DNA of 64,000 nucleotides from Flavobacterium anhuiense. GTDB lineage: Bacteria; Bacteroidota; Bacteroidia; Flavobacteriales; Flavobacteriaceae. This document shows positions 1 through 9,716 of this stretch, one piece after another. Positions within the stretch are counted from its first letter, which is position 1, and every line of letters starts with the position of its first letter. The stretch covers positions 521,710-585,709 of the forward strand of contig NZ_FMVC01000001.1 of the NCBI RefSeq assembly GCF_900101855.1, given 5' to 3'. Made by a program: the position numbers and the translations under genes. The notes beneath the pieces were generated by a model that was not told where the DNA came from, searched no databases, and was given only the letters and a program-made list of their open reading frames with translations.

Positions 1-2524
1 TGGCATTTGGAACGTCCAATCCGCTTTCGATGATTGTTGTTGCGACCAAAACATCAAAATCTCCATTCATGAAACCTAACATCAATTCCTCGAGTTTTGC
101 TCCGTCCATTTGTCCATGACCAATACCGACCCTTGCATTTGGAACCAAACGCTGAATCATTCCTGCCACTTCTTTTATATTTTCAATTCTATTATTGATA
201 AAGAAAACTTGTCCGTTTCTCTGAATTTCATACGAAATCGCGTCACGAATAATTTCTTCATTAAAACCAACCACATTCGTTTCAATCGGATAACGATTTG
301 GTGGAGGCGTTGTAATTACCGATAAATCTCGAGCAGCCATCAATGAAAACTGTAAAGTTCTTGGAATTGGCGTTGCTGTCAAAGTCAATGTATCGACATT
401 TGCGGCAATAGTTTTTAATTTATCTTTTACGTTTACTCCAAATTTTTGTTCCTCATCAACAATCAATAAACCAAGATCTTTAAAAACCACATTTTTGTTT
501 ACTAACTGATGCGTTCCAATTACGATATCTAGTTTTCCTTCGGCTAAATCTTTTAAAGTCTGCGCTTTTTGTTTCGCAGTTCTAAATCTATTTAAATAGC
601 CTATTGAAACCGGCATATCTTTCAATCGCTCAGAAAAAGTTCTATAATGCTGATAAGCCAAAATAGTGGTCGGAACCAAAACCGCAACTTGTTTGCTATT
701 GTCAACGGCTTTAAAAGCCGCACGAATGGCAACCTCTGTTTTTCCAAAACCAACATCCCCACAAACCAAACGATCCATTGGGCGATCGCTTTCCATATCG
801 GCTTTTACTTCTGCCGTCGATTTCATTTGATCTGGAGTATCTTCATAAATAAACGAACTTTCCAATTCGTTCTGAAGATAACTGTCTGGCGCAAACTGAA
901 AACCTTTTTCCAAACGGCGTTTCGCATACAGCTGAATCAAGTTGAACGCAATATGTTTGACGCGGGCTTTAGTTTTCTGTTTTAAGACCTTCCAAGCGTT
1001 CGATCCAAGTTTATAGATTTTCGGTGGCGTTCCGTCTTTTCCGTTGTATTTCGAGATTTTATGGAGCGAGTGAATACTCACATACACAATATCATTATCG
1101 GCATAAACCAGTTTTATCGCTTCTTGCGTTTTGCCTTCAACTTGAATTTTCTGCAGTCCGCCAAACTTACCAATTCCATGATCGATATGCGTTACATAAT
1201 CTCCTACAGAAAGCGCAGTTAATTCTTTTAAAGTGATATTTTGCTTTTTAGAATATCCGTTTTTGATGTTGAATTTATGATAACGCTCAAAAATCTGATG
1301 ATCGGTATAAGCCGTTATCTGATTTTCTTCATCAATAAAACCTTGGTATAAAGGCAATACAATGGTATGATATTGCTTTCTGATATTTTCTGAATTGGCT
1401 TCGTCTAAGCTTTCAAAAATATCGTGAAAACGTTTCGCCTGCGTTTCATTTGAACAAAACAGATAATTGACATATCCGTTAAAATGATTATCGCTCAAAT
1501 TATTCAGCAATAAATCAAATTGTTTGTTGAAAGAAGGCTGAGGCTGAATATGAAATTCGAATTTTTTAGTGGTTTTAAAAACTGGTCTTGAAGCCAATTC
1601 TACAACCGAAAAATCCAATGCTCGTTTTATAAATGACGCTTGATTTAAAAACAATTGCTCTGGCGTGGCATGTTTTATCTCTTTCGACAATTTCTCAAAA
1701 GCTTCTTCCGCTCTTGCAAATTGTTTATCTAATTGACTAAAAAGCCCTTCAGTATTTTGAATGAAGAGAACGGTTTTCTCTGCAATATAGTCTAAGAAAC
1801 TTTCACGATTTTCCTGAAAAAGTTTATTCTCGACATTCGGGATAATCGTGATTTTTTTATGTGTTTCTACCGATAATTGTGTTTCAACATCAAAAGTTCT
1901 GATGCTGTCTACTTCATTTCCAAAAAACTCAATTCGATACGGATGATCATTTGAAAAAGAAAACACATCGACAATTCCTCCACGAACCGAAAATTCACCG
2001 GGTTCTGTGATGAAATCTACCCTTTTGAATTCATATTCGAATAAAACTTCGTTGATAAAATCAATTGAAATTTTATCATTCAAAGCCACTTTTAAAGTAT
2101 TTTTATCTAGTTCTCTTCTGGTAACTACTTTTTCAAAAAGCGCTTCTGGATAGGTAACAATTACAGCCGGTTTTTTTCTAGAATTAATTCGATTTAAAAC
2201 CTCAGCGCGAAGCAGAACATTGGCATTATCGGTTTCATCAATTTGATACGGACGACGAAATGAAGCTGGATAAAACAATACATCTTGTTCTCCAATCATC
2301 TGTTCCAGATCGTTTAGGTAATACGCAGCTTCTTCTTTGTTGTCTAAAACAATCAAAAAAGGCAGTTCTGTTTTCCTAAAAACGGAACGAATAATAAATG
2401 AAACAGCAGATCCCAACAATCCGCTGATGTTCATTTTTACCTGATTTCCTTCCAGTAAACTTTTGGCAATCTGCTCTGCTTTTGGCAGATTATCGTATGT
2501 AGTATATAAGACGTTTTTACTCAA
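1..2524 (-). CDS. mfd: Transcription-repair coupling factor Mfd (3' end outside window)
   Basis: Mfd is an ATP-driven DNA translocase that removes RNA polymerase stalled at lesions and recruits UvrA. Reading the minus strand from 2524 gives one continuous frame: an N-terminal UvrB-like part, an RNAP-interaction part (YVTHIDHGIGKFGGL), then the helicase core with Walker A GDVGFGKTE, the DEEQKFG box, TATPIPRTL and, at the window edge, ATTIIESGLDVPNA. The frame continues past base 1, so the C-terminus is missing. The start is inferred as TTG at 2524-2522, giving MSKNVLYTTYDNLPKAE. It overlaps the stop region of the upstream lipoprotein gene by 8 bp, which suggests translational coupling. The next in-frame ATG would remove about 30 conserved-looking residues. 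Confidence 0.95.
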   Translation of the reverse strand, partial: MSKNVLYTTYDNLPKAEQIAKSLLEGNQVKMNISGLLGSAVSFIIRSVFRKTELPFLIVLDNKEEAAYYLNDLEQMIGEQDVLFYPASFRRPYQIDETDNANVLLRAEVLNRINSRKKPAVIVTYPEALFEKVVTRRELDKNTLKVALNDKISIDFINEVLFEYEFKRVDFITEPGEFSVRGGIVDVFSFSNDHPYRIEFFGNEVDSIRTFDVETQLSVETHKKITIIPNVENKLFQENRESFLDYIAEKTVLFIQNTEGLFSQLDKQFARAEEAFEKLSKEIKHATPEQLFLNQASFIKRALDFSVVELASRPVFKTTKKFEFHIQPQPSFNKQFDLLLNNLSDNHFNGYVNYLFCSNETQAKRFHDIFESLDEANSENIRKQYHTIVLPLYQGFIDEENQITAYTDHQIFERYHKFNIKNGYSKKQNITLKELTALSVGDYVTHIDHGIGKFGGLQKIQVEGKTQEAIKLVYADNDIVYVSIHSLHKISKYNGKDGTPPKIYKLGSNAWKVLKQKTKARVKHIAFNLIQLYAKRRLEKGFQFAPDSYLQNELESSFIYEDTPDQMKSTAEVKADMESDRPMDRLVCGDVGFGKTEVAIRAAFKAVDNSKQVAVLVPTTILAYQHYRTFSERLKDMPVSIGYLNRFRTAKQKAQTLKDLAEGKLDIVIGTHQLVNKNVVFKDLGLLIVDEEQKFGVNVKDKLKTIAANVDTLTLTATPIPRTLQFSLMAARDLSVITTPPPNRYPIETNVVGFNEEIIRDAISYEIQRNGQVFFINNRIENIKEVAGMIQRLVPNARVGIGHGQMDGAKLEELMLGFMNGDFDVLVATTIIESGLDVPNA

Positions 2525-3125
2525 CTTTTGGTATATTTGGATCTATTGGCGGTGCCGAATTCGGAATCGCGCGTGTTGTATCTAACATTCTAAGGAAATC
2601 TTCTTCTCCTTCTTCTTTCGGGATTTTGGCTTTTTCGACAATTTTATCCATTTGTCTCTCCAGCGAAATCAGTTCTTTGTTGATTTCTTGTATTAAAAAA
2701 ACCACTTTATCGTCTGGAATGTTATTTAAATGAATAAACAAATCCAGCATTCTGATTTTGGTAATCAAAATAGAAATACGGCTTTTGATTTGAGGCTGGT
2801 TAAACTGAGCCGGAATATTATTGCTTAAAGCCATCGCCTTTTTAGAAATAGCTGCCGATTTTTTCTGAAATGCACCAATTGTCTTTCTAGGCTTTTCTCC
2901 GATTTCTTTTATAAATTCACGCCACTCTGTCCAAGAATTCAATTGCGATTCTGAGATTTCATTGATAGGTTCATCTAGAAAAGTCCAGCCTTTATTTATA
3001 TTATTAAAAATAGCTTCTTTCTTTTTCGCTTCTTTTGCATTTTCTGCAAGGCGTTTTTCATTTTCATTTTGGCAAGAAAATAACACAGTTGTCAAAAGCA
3101 GAAAAAGAGATATTTGGTATTTCAT
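2517..3125 (-). CDS. Predicted lipoprotein of unknown function, upstream of mfd
   Basis: The protein is about 202 aa and opens with a lipoprotein signal peptide (MKYQISLFLLLTTVLFSC), so it is probably lipidated at Cys18 and exported. The rest is charged and helix-rich with no family I recognise; it ends in a proline-rich tail. I chose the ATG at 3125 rather than one 8 codons upstream because the signal peptide begins there and because a TAACTTTG promoter element at 3154-3147 would overlap the longer form. Its stop overlaps the inferred TTG start of mfd, so the two genes are probably one transcription unit. A functional link to repair is not implied. Confidence 0.75.
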   Translation of the reverse strand: MKYQISLFLLLTTVLFSCQNENEKRLAENAKEAKKKEAIFNNINKGWTFLDEPINEISESQLNSWTEWREFIKEIGEKPRKTIGAFQKKSAAISKKAMALSNNIPAQFNQPQIKSRISILITKIRMLDLFIHLNNIPDDKVVFLIQEINKELISLERQMDKIVEKAKIPKEEGEEDFLRMLDTTRAIPNSAPPIDPNIPKVE

Positions 3126-3146
3126 TGATAAAATATAGTTAGGCTG

Positions 3147-3154
3147 CAAAGTTA
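3147..3154 (-). promoter_or_regulatory. -7 promoter element for the lipoprotein-mfd unit
   Basis: On the minus strand the bases read TAACTTTG, matching the Bacteroidota -7 consensus TAnnTTTG. It sits about 22 bp before the lipoprotein ATG. No TTG lies at the usual 17-20 bp upstream, so this is half a promoter. The 3126-3446 gap otherwise holds no gene I can see, only divergent promoter signals. Confidence 0.35.
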
Positions 3155-3415
3155 CGAAGTAAATTTACAATTATGAATTCTGTTTTTTGCTAAAGATTCT
3201 ATAAATCAAGGTTATTTTTTGTCTTTTAATGGTAATTCGGATGATAATTTGAAATATTTCATTTGATGGTTTTTCCAATAAAATAGCGCTTTTTCAGAGA
3301 TTTTCAAAAAGGCACAAAGACACACTCTTAAAAGAGAATAATATAACAAACAAACTTTTTAATTATTGAATTTATAATTTATCCTTTAAAAAAGCGCAAG
3401 TAATTGCGAAAACGT

Positions 3416-3423
3416 TATATTTG
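3416..3423 (+). promoter_or_regulatory. -7 promoter element for the threonine dehydrogenase gene
   Basis: TATATTTG fits TAnnTTTG and lies 23 bp before the ATG at 3447. This supports the 3447 start over an in-frame GTG at 3423, which overlaps the element. There is no clear -33 TTG at normal spacing. Confidence 0.45.
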
Positions 3424-3446
3424 TGTCTCTAAAAAATCAGCAAAAA

Positions 3447-4385
3447 ATGAATCCTAAAATATTGATCATTGGCGCCTGCGGTCAGATTGGAACAGAACTG
3501 ACGCAAAAACTGCGTAAATTATACGGAACCGATAATGTTATCGCTTCTGATATTAGAAAATTAAATACTGATGTTGTTAATTCAGGCCCTTTTGAAGTGG
3601 TCAATGCTTTAGATTTTAATCAGATTGAGCATTTGGTTGAAGTGCATAAAATTACAGATGTTTATCTGATGGCAGCACTTTTATCTGCAACTGCCGAAAA
3701 GAATCCTGCTTTTGCATGGGATTTAAATATGAATTCGCTTTTTCATGTTTTGAATTTAGCGAAAGCAAAAAAAATTCAGAAGATTTTCTGGCCTTCAAGT
3801 ATTGCCGTTTTTGGTCCAACAACTCCAAAAGAAAATACGCCTCAATACACTATAATGGAACCTTCTACGGTTTACGGAATCAGTAAACAATCTGGCGAAA
3901 GATGGTGCGAATATTACCATAATGTTTATGGCGTTGATGTTCGCAGTATTCGTTATCCAGGTTTAATTAGCTGGTCTACTCCTCCAGGCGGCGGAACTAC
4001 AGATTATGCTGTTGATATTTTCTACAAGGCTATTGCCGATAAAAAATACGAATGCTTTTTGTCTTCTGAAACTAAAATGCCAATGATGTATATGGATGAT
4101 GCCATTGATGCAACCATTAATATCATGAAAGCATCGGCTGAAGAAATCAAAATACATTCTTCATATAATTTGGCCGCTATGAGTTTTACTCCAACTGAAA
4201 TTGCTGCTGAAATAAAAAAACACATTCCAGAGTTTGAAATCACCTACAATCCAGATTTCCGTCAGAAAATTGCTGACAGCTGGCCAGCAAGTATTGATGA
4301 TGCTGAAGCAAGAAAAGATTGGGGATGGAATCATAAATTTGATTTGGAAACTATGACAAAAGATATGCTGGAGCATTTGTCATAA
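3447..4385 (+). CDS. L-threonine 3-dehydrogenase, short-chain dehydrogenase type
   Basis: Predicted to oxidise L-threonine to 2-amino-3-ketobutyrate with NAD+. The 312-aa protein starts with a Rossmann nucleotide site (GACGQIG near residue 8) and carries the SDR catalytic Ser plus YxxxK (STVYGISK around residue 140). The stretch RSIRYPGLISWSTPPGGGTT is typical of the epimerase-like threonine dehydrogenases known from Flavobacterium and animals and separates them from sugar epimerases. The gene is monocistronic: a promoter element lies just upstream and a strong terminator follows. The usual partner, 2-amino-3-ketobutyrate CoA ligase, is not in the window. The alternative reading is a generic NAD-dependent epimerase. 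Confidence 0.85.
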   Translation: MNPKILIIGACGQIGTELTQKLRKLYGTDNVIASDIRKLNTDVVNSGPFEVVNALDFNQIEHLVEVHKITDVYLMAALLSATAEKNPAFAWDLNMNSLFHVLNLAKAKKIQKIFWPSSIAVFGPTTPKENTPQYTIMEPSTVYGISKQSGERWCEYYHNVYGVDVRSIRYPGLISWSTPPGGGTTDYAVDIFYKAIADKKYECFLSSETKMPMMYMDDAIDATINIMKASAEEIKIHSSYNLAAMSFTPTEIAAEIKKHIPEFEITYNPDFRQKIADSWPASIDDAEARKDWGWNHKFDLETMTKDMLEHLS

Positions 4386-4405
4386 TCTAAAACTATAAAG
4401 ATTTT

Positions 4406-4441
4406 AAAGCGTGTTATTTTTAGAATGACACGCTTTTTTTT
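4406..4441 (+). terminator. Rho-independent terminator after the threonine dehydrogenase
   Basis: AAAGCGTGT at 4406-4414 pairs with ACACGCTTT at 4428-4436, followed by a T run. Confidence 0.85.
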
Positions 4442-4484
4442 GAATTTTATTGTAAGAAAAAAAATACTGATTGTATAATTTATG

Positions 4485-4492
4485 TACTTTTG
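4485..4492 (+). promoter_or_regulatory. -7 promoter element for the DUF418 gene
   Basis: TACTTTTG matches TAnnTTTG and is 69 bp before the ATG. No TTG is found at standard spacing. Confidence 0.35.
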
Positions 4493-4561
4493 ATTGCGTT
4501 TAAACAATAATCAAGTTTATTCTAAAATCATCAATCAAATCACAACAAAAACATCAATCAA

Positions 4562-5758
4562 ATGACAAATTCTTATTATCCTGTCGAGCAGAACAAAAGA
4601 ACTGCAATTGTCGACATACTTCGGGGCTGGGCTATATTGGGTGTAGCCATTGGCAATTATCTGGACTTTTTATACATTGGTATAGAAAAAGAAATTAAGC
4701 ACAATGCTTTTTCACAAGTGCTTCAATTTATTAACCGTTACTTTTTTGCTGCAAAATCTTGGACATTATTAACTCTTTTGTTTGGCTACGGATTTGCTAT
4801 TTTAATTAACAATGTAGCCTCTAAAGGAAAAAATCCTGTTGCTTTTTTTGCCTGGCGAATGGTTTTGCTATTTATTTTAGCTTTTATTAATTCTGCTTTT
4901 TGGCTTGGCGATATCTTAAAGGATTATGCCTTTCTTGGACTTGTATTATTGCTTTTTTACAAATGCTCTACCAAAACTTTAGCTATTATTTCTGCTGTAA
5001 TTGTACTTACAGTTCCTTTTGTAATGGCTTATGTAAATGGCATTAAAATTGAACATCCTGCCATTGCAACAAATCCAGAATTTTTAAAACTGTATCATTC
5101 TGGAAATTGGATTGACTTTTTTAAGTTTAATCTGCTTGCTTCGTTTTACGAGCAGATAATTATTCCAGGTTATGCCATTACGGCTCATTATGTAATGCTG
5201 GGCTGTATGCTTTTTGGATTTATGCTTCAAAAACTAAACTTTTTCAATCGTTTAACAGAATTAAAGAGACTTTTAAAATCGGTCTGCATTACCAGTTTAG
5301 CTATAGCTATACTTATCGGAATCGGTTTTAACATTGCTATAATCTACAAAGCTCCTTTTTTAAAGATTTTCCATCCGCTATACTGGCTGGTGTTATGCAC
5401 GATGATATTTATCTCGACAGCAATCTGCCTCTTGTATATAAATGGCAAATTAAAAACGATTTTCAACTATTTTAGCGCAGGCGGAAAAATGACTTTAACC
5501 AATTATATGAGCCAAAATATATTGGCAGGTATAATTTTTTCTGGAATTGGATTGGGAATTGCAGATTCAATGCCGTATTGGTTTTACTTTATCCTCGCTA
5601 TTTCTGTATTTATTATTCAACTATTCATTAGCAAATGGTGGCTTTCAAAATACAATTATGGCCCAATTGAATGGTTATGGAGGTCTGCTAGTTATAGAGA
5701 ATGGGTTCCATTTAAAAAAGCACAACCAGAGGCTGTTACAGATATGAAAATGGTATAA
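4562..5758 (+). CDS. DUF418 family integral membrane protein (YeiB-like)
   Basis: This 398-aa polytopic protein opens with the family hallmark DILRGWAILGVAIGNY near residues 18-33. It has many hydrophobic segments and a C-terminal DUF418-like section (GKMTLTNYMSQNI, then FISKWWLSKYNYGPIEWLWR). The family resembles membrane acyltransferases in layout and has no established substrate, so transport or acyl modification remains a guess. It is a single gene between two terminators and converges with the M1 peptidase gene. Confidence 0.8.
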   Translation: MTNSYYPVEQNKRTAIVDILRGWAILGVAIGNYLDFLYIGIEKEIKHNAFSQVLQFINRYFFAAKSWTLLTLLFGYGFAILINNVASKGKNPVAFFAWRMVLLFILAFINSAFWLGDILKDYAFLGLVLLLFYKCSTKTLAIISAVIVLTVPFVMAYVNGIKIEHPAIATNPEFLKLYHSGNWIDFFKFNLLASFYEQIIIPGYAITAHYVMLGCMLFGFMLQKLNFFNRLTELKRLLKSVCITSLAIAILIGIGFNIAIIYKAPFLKIFHPLYWLVLCTMIFISTAICLLYINGKLKTIFNYFSAGGKMTLTNYMSQNILAGIIFSGIGLGIADSMPYWFYFILAISVFIIQLFISKWWLSKYNYGPIEWLWRSASYREWVPFKKAQPEAVTDMKMV

Positions 5759-5789
5759 AAAAACTTGGAATAAACTTGATAATAAAAAC

Positions 5790-5821
5790 AAAAGCCCTTA
5801 AAATAAATTTAAGGGCTTTTT
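5790..5821. terminator. Bidirectional terminator between convergent DUF418 and M1 peptidase genes
   Basis: A 13-bp perfect stem (5790-5802 with 5808-5820) and 5-nt loop has T runs on both strands, so it can serve both convergent genes. Confidence 0.9.
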
Positions 5822-5842
5822 CTATATTCATAAAAGAGAAAT

Positions 5843-7723
5843 TTACTTCACTTCAAAAACATTGTTCGTTTGTTTTACGTCAGCCATTAATCCGCTTGGA
5901 TCAATAGTGATTTTTTTGATTGACGTTTTGTTTTTGTCAATTGTAAAACTATAGTTTTGTTGTGCCCAAGCCCAATCTTCTAGAACTGTTCTTTTTTCGT
6001 TCGGATTTGGATTTGGTTTAACAAAATTCATCATTCTTAACGGAATATAAAATGTCTCAGATGTTCCGTCAGTGTATTCTACTTTTAAATCGATTGGCAT
6101 TGGCATTCTTCCAATTCTTTCTAAAGAAATTGTTGTTTTTCCTGCATTATCAGCAACATCTTTAATTCCATAATCGATCGTGTTGGTTGTTTGTGTCCAG
6201 TCAATCAAATACCAATCTAACTCAGCTCCGGAAACTCTTTCAGCTGTTCTTTTAATGTCGTTTGGAGTTGGGTGTTTGAATTTGAAATCGTTGAAATATC
6301 TTTTTAAAGTTGCATCAACATTCTCTTTTCCGATTACATATTCTAACTGAGAAAGGAAAAGACTTCCTTTGATGTAAGAAGAAATACTGTACGGACGGTT
6401 TTCGTCATAACGATCTCCGTGAGTTGTCTGTGGCTGTTCTTTTCCAGAATTTACTAAACTGTAATATGCTTTATAATTTCCAGCAAAAGGGTTTACTTCT
6501 TTTTTGTCTCCTTTTAATTGATTCAAAGCACTGTCTTCGATGTAAGTTGTAAAACCTTCATCCATCCAAGGGTGTTTTGATTCGTTTGAAGCCAAAATAT
6601 GCTGGAACCAAGAGTGTCCTAATTCGTGCGTTGCAGTACCTAGAATTCCTTCTAGAGTTCCGTTTCCTAACATTAAAGTACACATTGCGTACTCCATTCC
6701 ACCGTCTCCACCTTGAATAAATGAGTATTGTTTGTATGGATAAGCTCCAACTCTTTGGTTGTAATATTCCATTACTTTAACCATTAAAGGCTCTAACTGT
6801 TTCCAGTTTGCCGTTGTTTTTTCGTTGTTTTTGTAGAAGAAATGCAAATCTACATCGTTTGGTCCTTTTACAATATCATGTGTATATTCTTTGTCTGCAG
6901 CCCATGTAAAATCGTGAACATTTGGCGCAATAAAATGCCAAGTCAACGTTTTTGCTTTTTTAGGATATGTTACCGTTACGCCTGCATCTTGGTAACCGTG
7001 ACCAATTGAATTTTTGTCTTGTAAATATCCTGAACCACCAATTGTGTAATCTTTATCGATTGTAATTTTTACATCAAAATTACCCCAAACGCCATGAAAT
7101 TCTCTTGCGATGTAAGGATCTGCATGCCATCCTTCAAAATCAAATTCAGCTAATTTTGGATACCATTGTGACATAGAAAGTTCTACTCCTTCAGAATTAT
7201 TTCTTCCTGAACGACGAATCTGAACTGGAACTTGTCCGTCAAAATCTAATGTAAAAGTCGTTTTAGAATTTGGTAGGATTGGTTTTGCCAAAGTCACTTC
7301 TAGGATTGTTCCTGAAACTCTCGTTTGAGCAGGAACACCATCTTGTTTGAAGTTTGCGATTTTTAAATACCCAATTTCATTTGGCTTTAACGTTTCTATA
7401 CGGCTTTGTTTTACTTCTTTTCCGTCAGCTTGTTTTACTTTGTTTACCATTCTTCCGTCTGGGTCTTTAATAAAATGAAGACGCGCATCCATTTCGCTTC
7501 CTGGTTGAAAAGCATTTGGATATAAATGATAGAAAACCTTTTTTAGAGTATCAGAAGAGTTGTTGGTATAAACCAATTCTTGTTTTCCTTTGTACTGATA
7601 GTTTTTTACATCCATCGAAACCTCCATTTTATAGTCAGCGTGCTGCTGCCAATATGGAGCGCTTTGTGCAAAAGCCGAATTAAACCCTAGACTAAGGAAA
7701 GAAAGTAAAATAATTTTTCGCAT
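5843..7723 (-). CDS. Secreted M1 family zinc aminopeptidase
   Basis: A gluzincin metallopeptidase predicted to trim N-terminal residues from peptides outside the cytoplasm. From the ATG at 7723 the protein has a signal peptide (residues 1-20, ending FAQ). The substrate-anchoring GGMEYA motif is near 341-346 (the classical GAMEN, altered), and the zinc site HELGH is at 366-370 with the third ligand Glu389 in WMDEG, the expected HExxH-X18-E spacing. About 626 aa, normal for Bacteroidota M1 enzymes. An in-frame ATG 14 codons upstream was not used because it would bury the signal peptide. It lies 64 bp downstream of the S8 peptidase gene on the same strand and may be co-transcribed. Confidence 0.92.
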   Translation of the reverse strand: MRKIILLSFLSLGFNSAFAQSAPYWQQHADYKMEVSMDVKNYQYKGKQELVYTNNSSDTLKKVFYHLYPNAFQPGSEMDARLHFIKDPDGRMVNKVKQADGKEVKQSRIETLKPNEIGYLKIANFKQDGVPAQTRVSGTILEVTLAKPILPNSKTTFTLDFDGQVPVQIRRSGRNNSEGVELSMSQWYPKLAEFDFEGWHADPYIAREFHGVWGNFDVKITIDKDYTIGGSGYLQDKNSIGHGYQDAGVTVTYPKKAKTLTWHFIAPNVHDFTWAADKEYTHDIVKGPNDVDLHFFYKNNEKTTANWKQLEPLMVKVMEYYNQRVGAYPYKQYSFIQGGDGGMEYAMCTLMLGNGTLEGILGTATHELGHSWFQHILASNESKHPWMDEGFTTYIEDSALNQLKGDKKEVNPFAGNYKAYYSLVNSGKEQPQTTHGDRYDENRPYSISSYIKGSLFLSQLEYVIGKENVDATLKRYFNDFKFKHPTPNDIKRTAERVSGAELDWYLIDWTQTTNTIDYGIKDVADNAGKTTISLERIGRMPMPIDLKVEYTDGTSETFYIPLRMMNFVKPNPNPNEKRTVLEDWAWAQQNYSFTIDKNKTSIKKITIDPSGLMADVKQTNNVFEVK

Positions 7724-7787
7724 GTTAATATGTAATAGAAAATGGAAGAGCTTTCGCCCTTCCATTGGATTAATAGTGTATTATTGT

Positions 7788-9422
7788 TTATTTTTTAGAC
7801 ATCTTTTCAGCCATTAATAAAGCATTATAAGCGTTTACCATCTTAGCTGTTTTTGATGATTCTACAGAAGAAACTGCTTTTGGGCTTTCACCTGGATTTT
7901 CGCTTTCACCCAAAACAACCATTGAAGGAAGAGCGACTCCAGAGTCCATTAAAATCTTTTTAACTTGAGCTGCTTTTAATTTTGGATAATATGAACGAAT
8001 CAATGCTGCAACACCTGCCGCATTTGGAGATGCCATTGATGTTCCTTGCAAATATTTGTATTTATTGTTTGGCACCGTTGCATAGATTTCTTCACCTGGA
8101 GCAAAAACGTCTACGTTGATTTTTCCGAAGTTCGAGAATGGAGCAACAACATTTTCTCCATACGATTTATTAATCGCTCCAATTGTGATTAAATTGTCTG
8201 CAAACTCTTTTACGTTGTCTTTAGAATCGTTCGGATAATTGATGTTTTTTGCTTCATCAATATTATAACCATCGTTACCTGCTGCATGAACAATTAAAAC
8301 GTCTTTTTTAGCCGCATAGGCAATAGCATCATAAACCCATTGTTTGTGTGGAGAAAAGCTTTTTCCGAAACTTCCGTTGATTACTTTTGCTCCATTGTCT
8401 ACTGCATAACGAATTGCCAAAGCAATATCTTTATCATACTCATCTCCGTCTGGAACGGCTCTAACGGTCAAAATTTCAACATTGTTTGCTACTCCGTCTC
8501 CACCTAAATTATTTCCTCTAACCTGAGCAATAATTCCTGCAACGTGAGTTCCGTGAAGTGCTTTTTCTTTATCTGGACCAAAAACTACATTATTACCATA
8601 ATGGTTGTTTTTAATATCTTCAGGATTATCACCAACAATTTTTCTCCCGTCGTATTCTTTGTTCAAGTTGTAGTTTAATTGGTCGTCAACTTGTTCTTTG
8701 TATTCTGTGAAATCAGCTTCTGGATCAAAAGTTGGACCTGCATTTGTAAAAATCTGAGTCATAATTGCTTTACTTCTTGCCACTTTAGGGTCTGTTGAAG
8801 TAATAGCGCTTAAGTCTTCTATTTTGTATGTTGACTTATTAAGCTCTTTTTTAATGGTATTGTGAACCTCAAGCAAAAAGTCTACTTGCTGTTTATCTTT
8901 TAATGCTTTTTCATACTTCTCTGTATATTGCGCCAAAGCTGCTTTGTATTCTGGAGAACCATCATCAGCTTTTTTTACGATACGTGTCATTTCTAGGTTT
9001 TCGTGAACGGCATCTCCAAGAAAATTCCATCCGTGAACGTCATCGATAAATCCGTTTTTATCATCATCGATTCCGTTTCCTGGAATTTCTTTTTTATTCG
9101 TCCAGATCATTCCCTGCAAATCTTCGTGTTCGATATCTACACCAGAATCTACAACTCCTACAATTACTTTCTGCCCTTTTTTACCTTGCAGCAATTCAGC
9201 ATAAGCTTTGTCAACACTCATTCCTGGAATAGAATCTTTTATTAAATCTAGATGGCTCCATCTCTTTAATTCATTTTCGCTAAGAGGCGCTTTTTTCACA
9301 ACCACCGCCGGCGCTGTAATAAACTCCTTTGAAGTAGAAACCTGCGCTTGAACTGTAGCGCTGCATCCTGCTAAAACAAGCAATGCAAAAGCAGATAATT
9401 TAAGAGGTTTTATATGACTCAT
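7788..9422 (-). CDS. S8 (subtilisin-like) serine protease, predicted lipoprotein
   Basis: The catalytic triad is readable: Asp92 in VVDSGVD, His290 in HGTHVAG and Ser462 in GTSMASP. The N-terminus ends in a lipobox (LVLAGC, Cys20), so an envelope-anchored form is likely. The Asp-to-His distance of about 198 residues is unusual, because subtilisins have about 30. The extra segment at roughly 140-285 is charged and probably helical (ALKDKQQVDFLLEV). No T9SS sorting domain is visible at the C-terminus (544 aa). The M1 peptidase gene follows on the same strand, suggesting a paired role in extracytoplasmic protein degradation. Confidence 0.92.
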   Translation of the reverse strand: MSHIKPLKLSAFALLVLAGCSATVQAQVSTSKEFITAPAVVVKKAPLSENELKRWSHLDLIKDSIPGMSVDKAYAELLQGKKGQKVIVGVVDSGVDIEHEDLQGMIWTNKKEIPGNGIDDDKNGFIDDVHGWNFLGDAVHENLEMTRIVKKADDGSPEYKAALAQYTEKYEKALKDKQQVDFLLEVHNTIKKELNKSTYKIEDLSAITSTDPKVARSKAIMTQIFTNAGPTFDPEADFTEYKEQVDDQLNYNLNKEYDGRKIVGDNPEDIKNNHYGNNVVFGPDKEKALHGTHVAGIIAQVRGNNLGGDGVANNVEILTVRAVPDGDEYDKDIALAIRYAVDNGAKVINGSFGKSFSPHKQWVYDAIAYAAKKDVLIVHAAGNDGYNIDEAKNINYPNDSKDNVKEFADNLITIGAINKSYGENVVAPFSNFGKINVDVFAPGEEIYATVPNNKYKYLQGTSMASPNAAGVAALIRSYYPKLKAAQVKKILMDSGVALPSMVVLGESENPGESPKAVSSVESSKTAKMVNAYNALLMAEKMSKK

Positions 9423-9716
9423 GTATCTATAAATATAAGTAAAGTTAAAAGATGGGTCTAAATTATGCTTTTTTGTTACAAAAAACTAACTGTTAACAAT
9501 GTGTTATGAATTTTTGACGAAAAATACTGAAAACTATAATATCCGCAATCATTTACCTATCAAATCATTATAAATCTAATTGTATCATTTAAAAATATAC
9601 TTATAATGGTTTGAATCGTCAAAAAATCAACAATAATATAGTCTTTACGGCTTTACGTAATGAATTACACTTCTAATGTCGTATTATTGTCGCACTCATA
9701 TTTACAAATTTAGCCT

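Noticed and set aside
110..1236. Short plus-strand open frames opposite mfd
   Set aside because: They lie within a continuous, clearly recognisable mfd frame and show no protein-like features.
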